NCBI GenBank assembly: GCA_024742575.1 | Contig: JANSYF010000008.1 | Span: 1-64,000 of the forward strand | DNA: 64,000 nucleotides | Origin: Paracoccaceae bacterium | GTDB taxonomy: Bacteria > Pseudomonadota > Alphaproteobacteria > Rhodobacterales > Rhodobacteraceae | Reading direction: 5' to 3' | In this document: piece by piece, positions 62,548 to 64,000 of the stretch | Layout of the letters: each line of letters starts with the position of its first letter | Position numbering within the stretch: position 1 is the first letter of the stretch | The notes under the pieces: generated by a model | Database searches by the model: none | What the model saw: only the letters and a program-made list of their open reading frames with translations | Told to the model about the DNA's origin: nothing | Made by a program: the position numbers and the translations under genes

Positions 62548-63438
62548 ATGCGCCGCTTCATCCTCATCGCGGTGCCGTACCTTTGGCTGGTCGCGCTTTT
62601 CCTGATCCCATTTGTTATCGTTCTGAAAATCTCGCTGTCGGATGTCGCGCTGGCCCGCCCGCCTTATATGCCCCAACTCGATTTCGCGGCCGGGTGGGAA
62701 GGGTTCCAATCCTTCTTCGCCGCGCTCGATTTCGAAAACTTCTGGTTCCTGACGACCGACGACCTTTATTGGAAAGCCTATCTCAGCTCGCTCCAGATTT
62801 CGCTCACCTCAACCGTGATGACCCTGCTTGTAGGGTATCCCATCGCTTATGCCATGGCGCGCGCAGCCCCGGAATGGCGCCCCACACTTTTGATGCTGGT
62901 GATCCTGCCCTTCTGGACCAGCTTTCTGATCCGCGTCTATGCATGGATGGGCATCTTGTCGAACGAAGGTCTGCTGAACCAGTTCTTGCTTTGGCTGGGT
63001 GTAATCAACGAACCCCTAACAATCCTGAACACCAACACTGCCGTCTATATCGGCATCGTTTACACCTATCTGCCCTTCATGGTCCTGCCGATCTATTCGG
63101 CCCTAGAACGCATGGATGACAGCCTTCTGGAAGCTGCCGAAGACCTTGGCTGCTCGCGCCTCAGCGCGTTCTGGCTGGTGACGATTCCACTGTCCAAGAA
63201 CGGCATCATCGCAGGCTGTTTCCTTGTTTTCATCCCGGTGATCGGGGAATTCGTGATCCCGTCCCTGCTGGGTGGATCGGGCACCCTGATGATCGGCAAG
63301 GTCCTGTGGGAGGAATTCTTCTCCAACCGCGACTGGCCCGTGGCTTCGGCAGTGGCGGTGATCCTCCTGTTGATCCTTGTGATCCCGATCATCCTGTTCC
63401 AACGCAACGAACAAAAACAGCGCGAGGCAGAAGGATGA
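62548..63438 (+). CDS. Polyamine ABC transporter permease (PotH/PotB-like)
   Basis: Inner-membrane permease of 296 residues with six helices. The family region includes SLQISLTSTVMTLLVGYPIAY and the EAA-type coupling loop LEAAEDLGCSRLSAFWLVTIPLS (about 192-214), then EFVIPSLLGGSGTLMIG. The first periplasmic loop is long (LARPPYMPQLDFAAGWEGFQ). It forms the channel with the last gene. Confidence 0.93.
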   Translation: MRRFILIAVPYLWLVALFLIPFVIVLKISLSDVALARPPYMPQLDFAAGWEGFQSFFAALDFENFWFLTTDDLYWKAYLSSLQISLTSTVMTLLVGYPIAYAMARAAPEWRPTLLMLVILPFWTSFLIRVYAWMGILSNEGLLNQFLLWLGVINEPLTILNTNTAVYIGIVYTYLPFMVLPIYSALERMDDSLLEAAEDLGCSRLSAFWLVTIPLSKNGIIAGCFLVFIPVIGEFVIPSLLGGSGTLMIGKVLWEEFFSNRDWPVASAVAVILLLILVIPIILFQRNEQKQREAEG

Positions 63439-63483
63439 TGCGATTGTCTGCTCCCTTCATCTTGCCGTGTAAACTCTGGGGGT

Positions 63484-63502
63484 CTGGGGGTGAAACCCCC
63501 AG
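63484..63502. repeat. GGGGG/CCCCC hairpin between the two permease genes
   Basis: CTGGGGGT (63484-63491), loop GAA, ACCCCCAG (63495-63502), preceded by another CTGGGGGT at 63476-63483. It lies in a 106-bp gap inside the operon. The sequence has the look of the short palindromes scattered in Rhodobacteraceae genomes; that is an impression, not a search result. Confidence 0.45.
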
Positions 63503-63544
63503 CCGGTCGGCCGCGCCAGCGGGCGAAACCGAAAGGCGCGCAAC

Positions 63545-64000
63545 ATGAAACGGTTCTCTTGGTTCAACGCCACATCGCTAACGCTTGGCTTCGCGTTTCT
63601 CTACGTGCCCATGATCATCTTGGTGTTTTACAGCTTTAACGCGTCCAAACTGGTCACGGTCTGGGCCGGATTTTCGACGCAATGGTACGGCGAACTATTC
63701 CGCAACGAGGAATTCCTCAATGCTGCCTGGGTCACAGTCAATGTCGCCGTGATGAGCTCGACCATCGCCACGGCCCTCGGCACAATGGCGGCCTACGTTC
63801 TGGTCCGCGCGGGTCGGTTCAGCGGGCGCACATTGTTCTCCGGCATGATTTACGCCCCGCTTGTGATGCCCGAAGTCATAACCGGCCTATCGCTCCTCCT
63901 TCTTTTTATCGGCATCGGGTTGGACCGAGGTGTGCTGACCATCGTTCTTGCGCACACCACATTCTCGATGTGCTACGTCTCCGTAGTGGTCTCTTCGCGC
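63545..64000 (+). CDS. Polyamine ABC transporter permease (PotI/PotC-like), 3' end cut off
   Basis: The first 152 residues of the second permease. Helices: TLGFAFLYVPMIILVFYSFN, AAWVTVNVAVMSSTIATALGTMAAYVLV, and YAPLVMPEVITGLSLLLLFIGIG. The periplasmic GFSTQWYGELFRNEEFL is typical of PotC/PotI. It runs off the window before the coupling loop. ATG at 63545. Confidence 0.92.
   Translation, partial: MKRFSWFNATSLTLGFAFLYVPMIILVFYSFNASKLVTVWAGFSTQWYGELFRNEEFLNAAWVTVNVAVMSSTIATALGTMAAYVLVRAGRFSGRTLFSGMIYAPLVMPEVITGLSLLLLFIGIGLDRGVLTIVLAHTTFSMCYVSVVVSSR

Noticed and set aside
1-64000. CRISPR arrays, tRNA genes, insertion sequences, prophage or integron features
   Set aside because: No regularly spaced direct repeats, cloverleaf-like segments, transposase or integrase motifs were seen; the only tandem repeat is coding.

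Overview
The window is a GC-rich chromosomal segment of an alphaproteobacterium, most likely a marine Roseobacter-type Rhodobacteraceae. The evidence is the gene order (ffh, GNAT genes, chorismate mutase, rpsP, rimM, trmD, rplS, rpmE; rpoZ, rsh, pdxJ, acpS, lepB, rnc, era, recO, pgsA, moaDE), a MipZ division-site ATPase, a CIRCE element at groES, and families such as DUF2161, DUF1491, DUF2062 and DUF3429. I see no rRNA, tRNA, CRISPR array, insertion sequence or prophage. Nearly all of the sequence is protein coding, mostly in tight operons with 4-bp start/stop overlaps.

Layout. 1-3089: the end of a groES gene with its CIRCE operator, and an ABC importer of the NMT1/SsuA type. 3348-10077: a secreted von Willebrand A protein carrying six 89-residue repeats, a DUF2161 protein, a TraB/GumN protein, a DMT exporter, and a LysR regulator divergent from an azoreductase. 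10284-19951: a translation and secretion cluster (ffh, four tandem GNAT acetyltransferases, chorismate mutase, rpsP, rimM, trmD, rplS, rpmE) interrupted by a MipA-like porin, a sulfotransferase-like protein and small genes. 20162-26995: mipZ, an HpaI-type aldolase, a ten-helix membrane protein behind two sulfide-repressor-like operators, and smc. 27038-31903: small orphan proteins, a glutathionyl-hydroquinone reductase, and a SulP transporter paired with a tandem Usp.

31907-38152: a minus-strand operon runs from def through a catalytically altered deformylase paralogue and fmt to two GlsB-type membrane proteins. A PatB-type lyase follows, then a second minus-strand operon (LysE exporter, DUF3429, methyltransferase, rnhA, TRIC-type channel). 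38263-44452: a DEAD-box helicase, ispH, a c-type cytochrome with an elaborate palindromic promoter, an MFS carrier, a YqaA protein and a NYN protein. 44608-57073: a housekeeping run on the plus strand from folK to moaE, covering folate, ppGpp, vitamin B6, ACP activation, signal peptidase, RNase III, Era, RecO, phospholipid and molybdopterin functions. 57132-64000: a FadR-type regulator and a polyamine module. That module holds a class III aminotransferase, a GntR/FCD regulator, and a PotF-PotG-PotH-PotI importer whose last gene runs off the window.

No wholly new multi-gene system stands out. The points most worth following are: two ATTC-N8-GAAT boxes over the promoter of the 23299 membrane protein; a deformylase paralogue that has lost its metal-binding Cys and catalytic Glu; the four-gene GNAT array inside the ffh-rpsP cluster; a hydrolase fused to a polytopic membrane domain between pdxJ and acpS; the exact 89-residue repeat array in the secreted VWA protein; the palindromes at the cytochrome c promoter; and a shared 10-bp motif in front of both putrescine transcription units.
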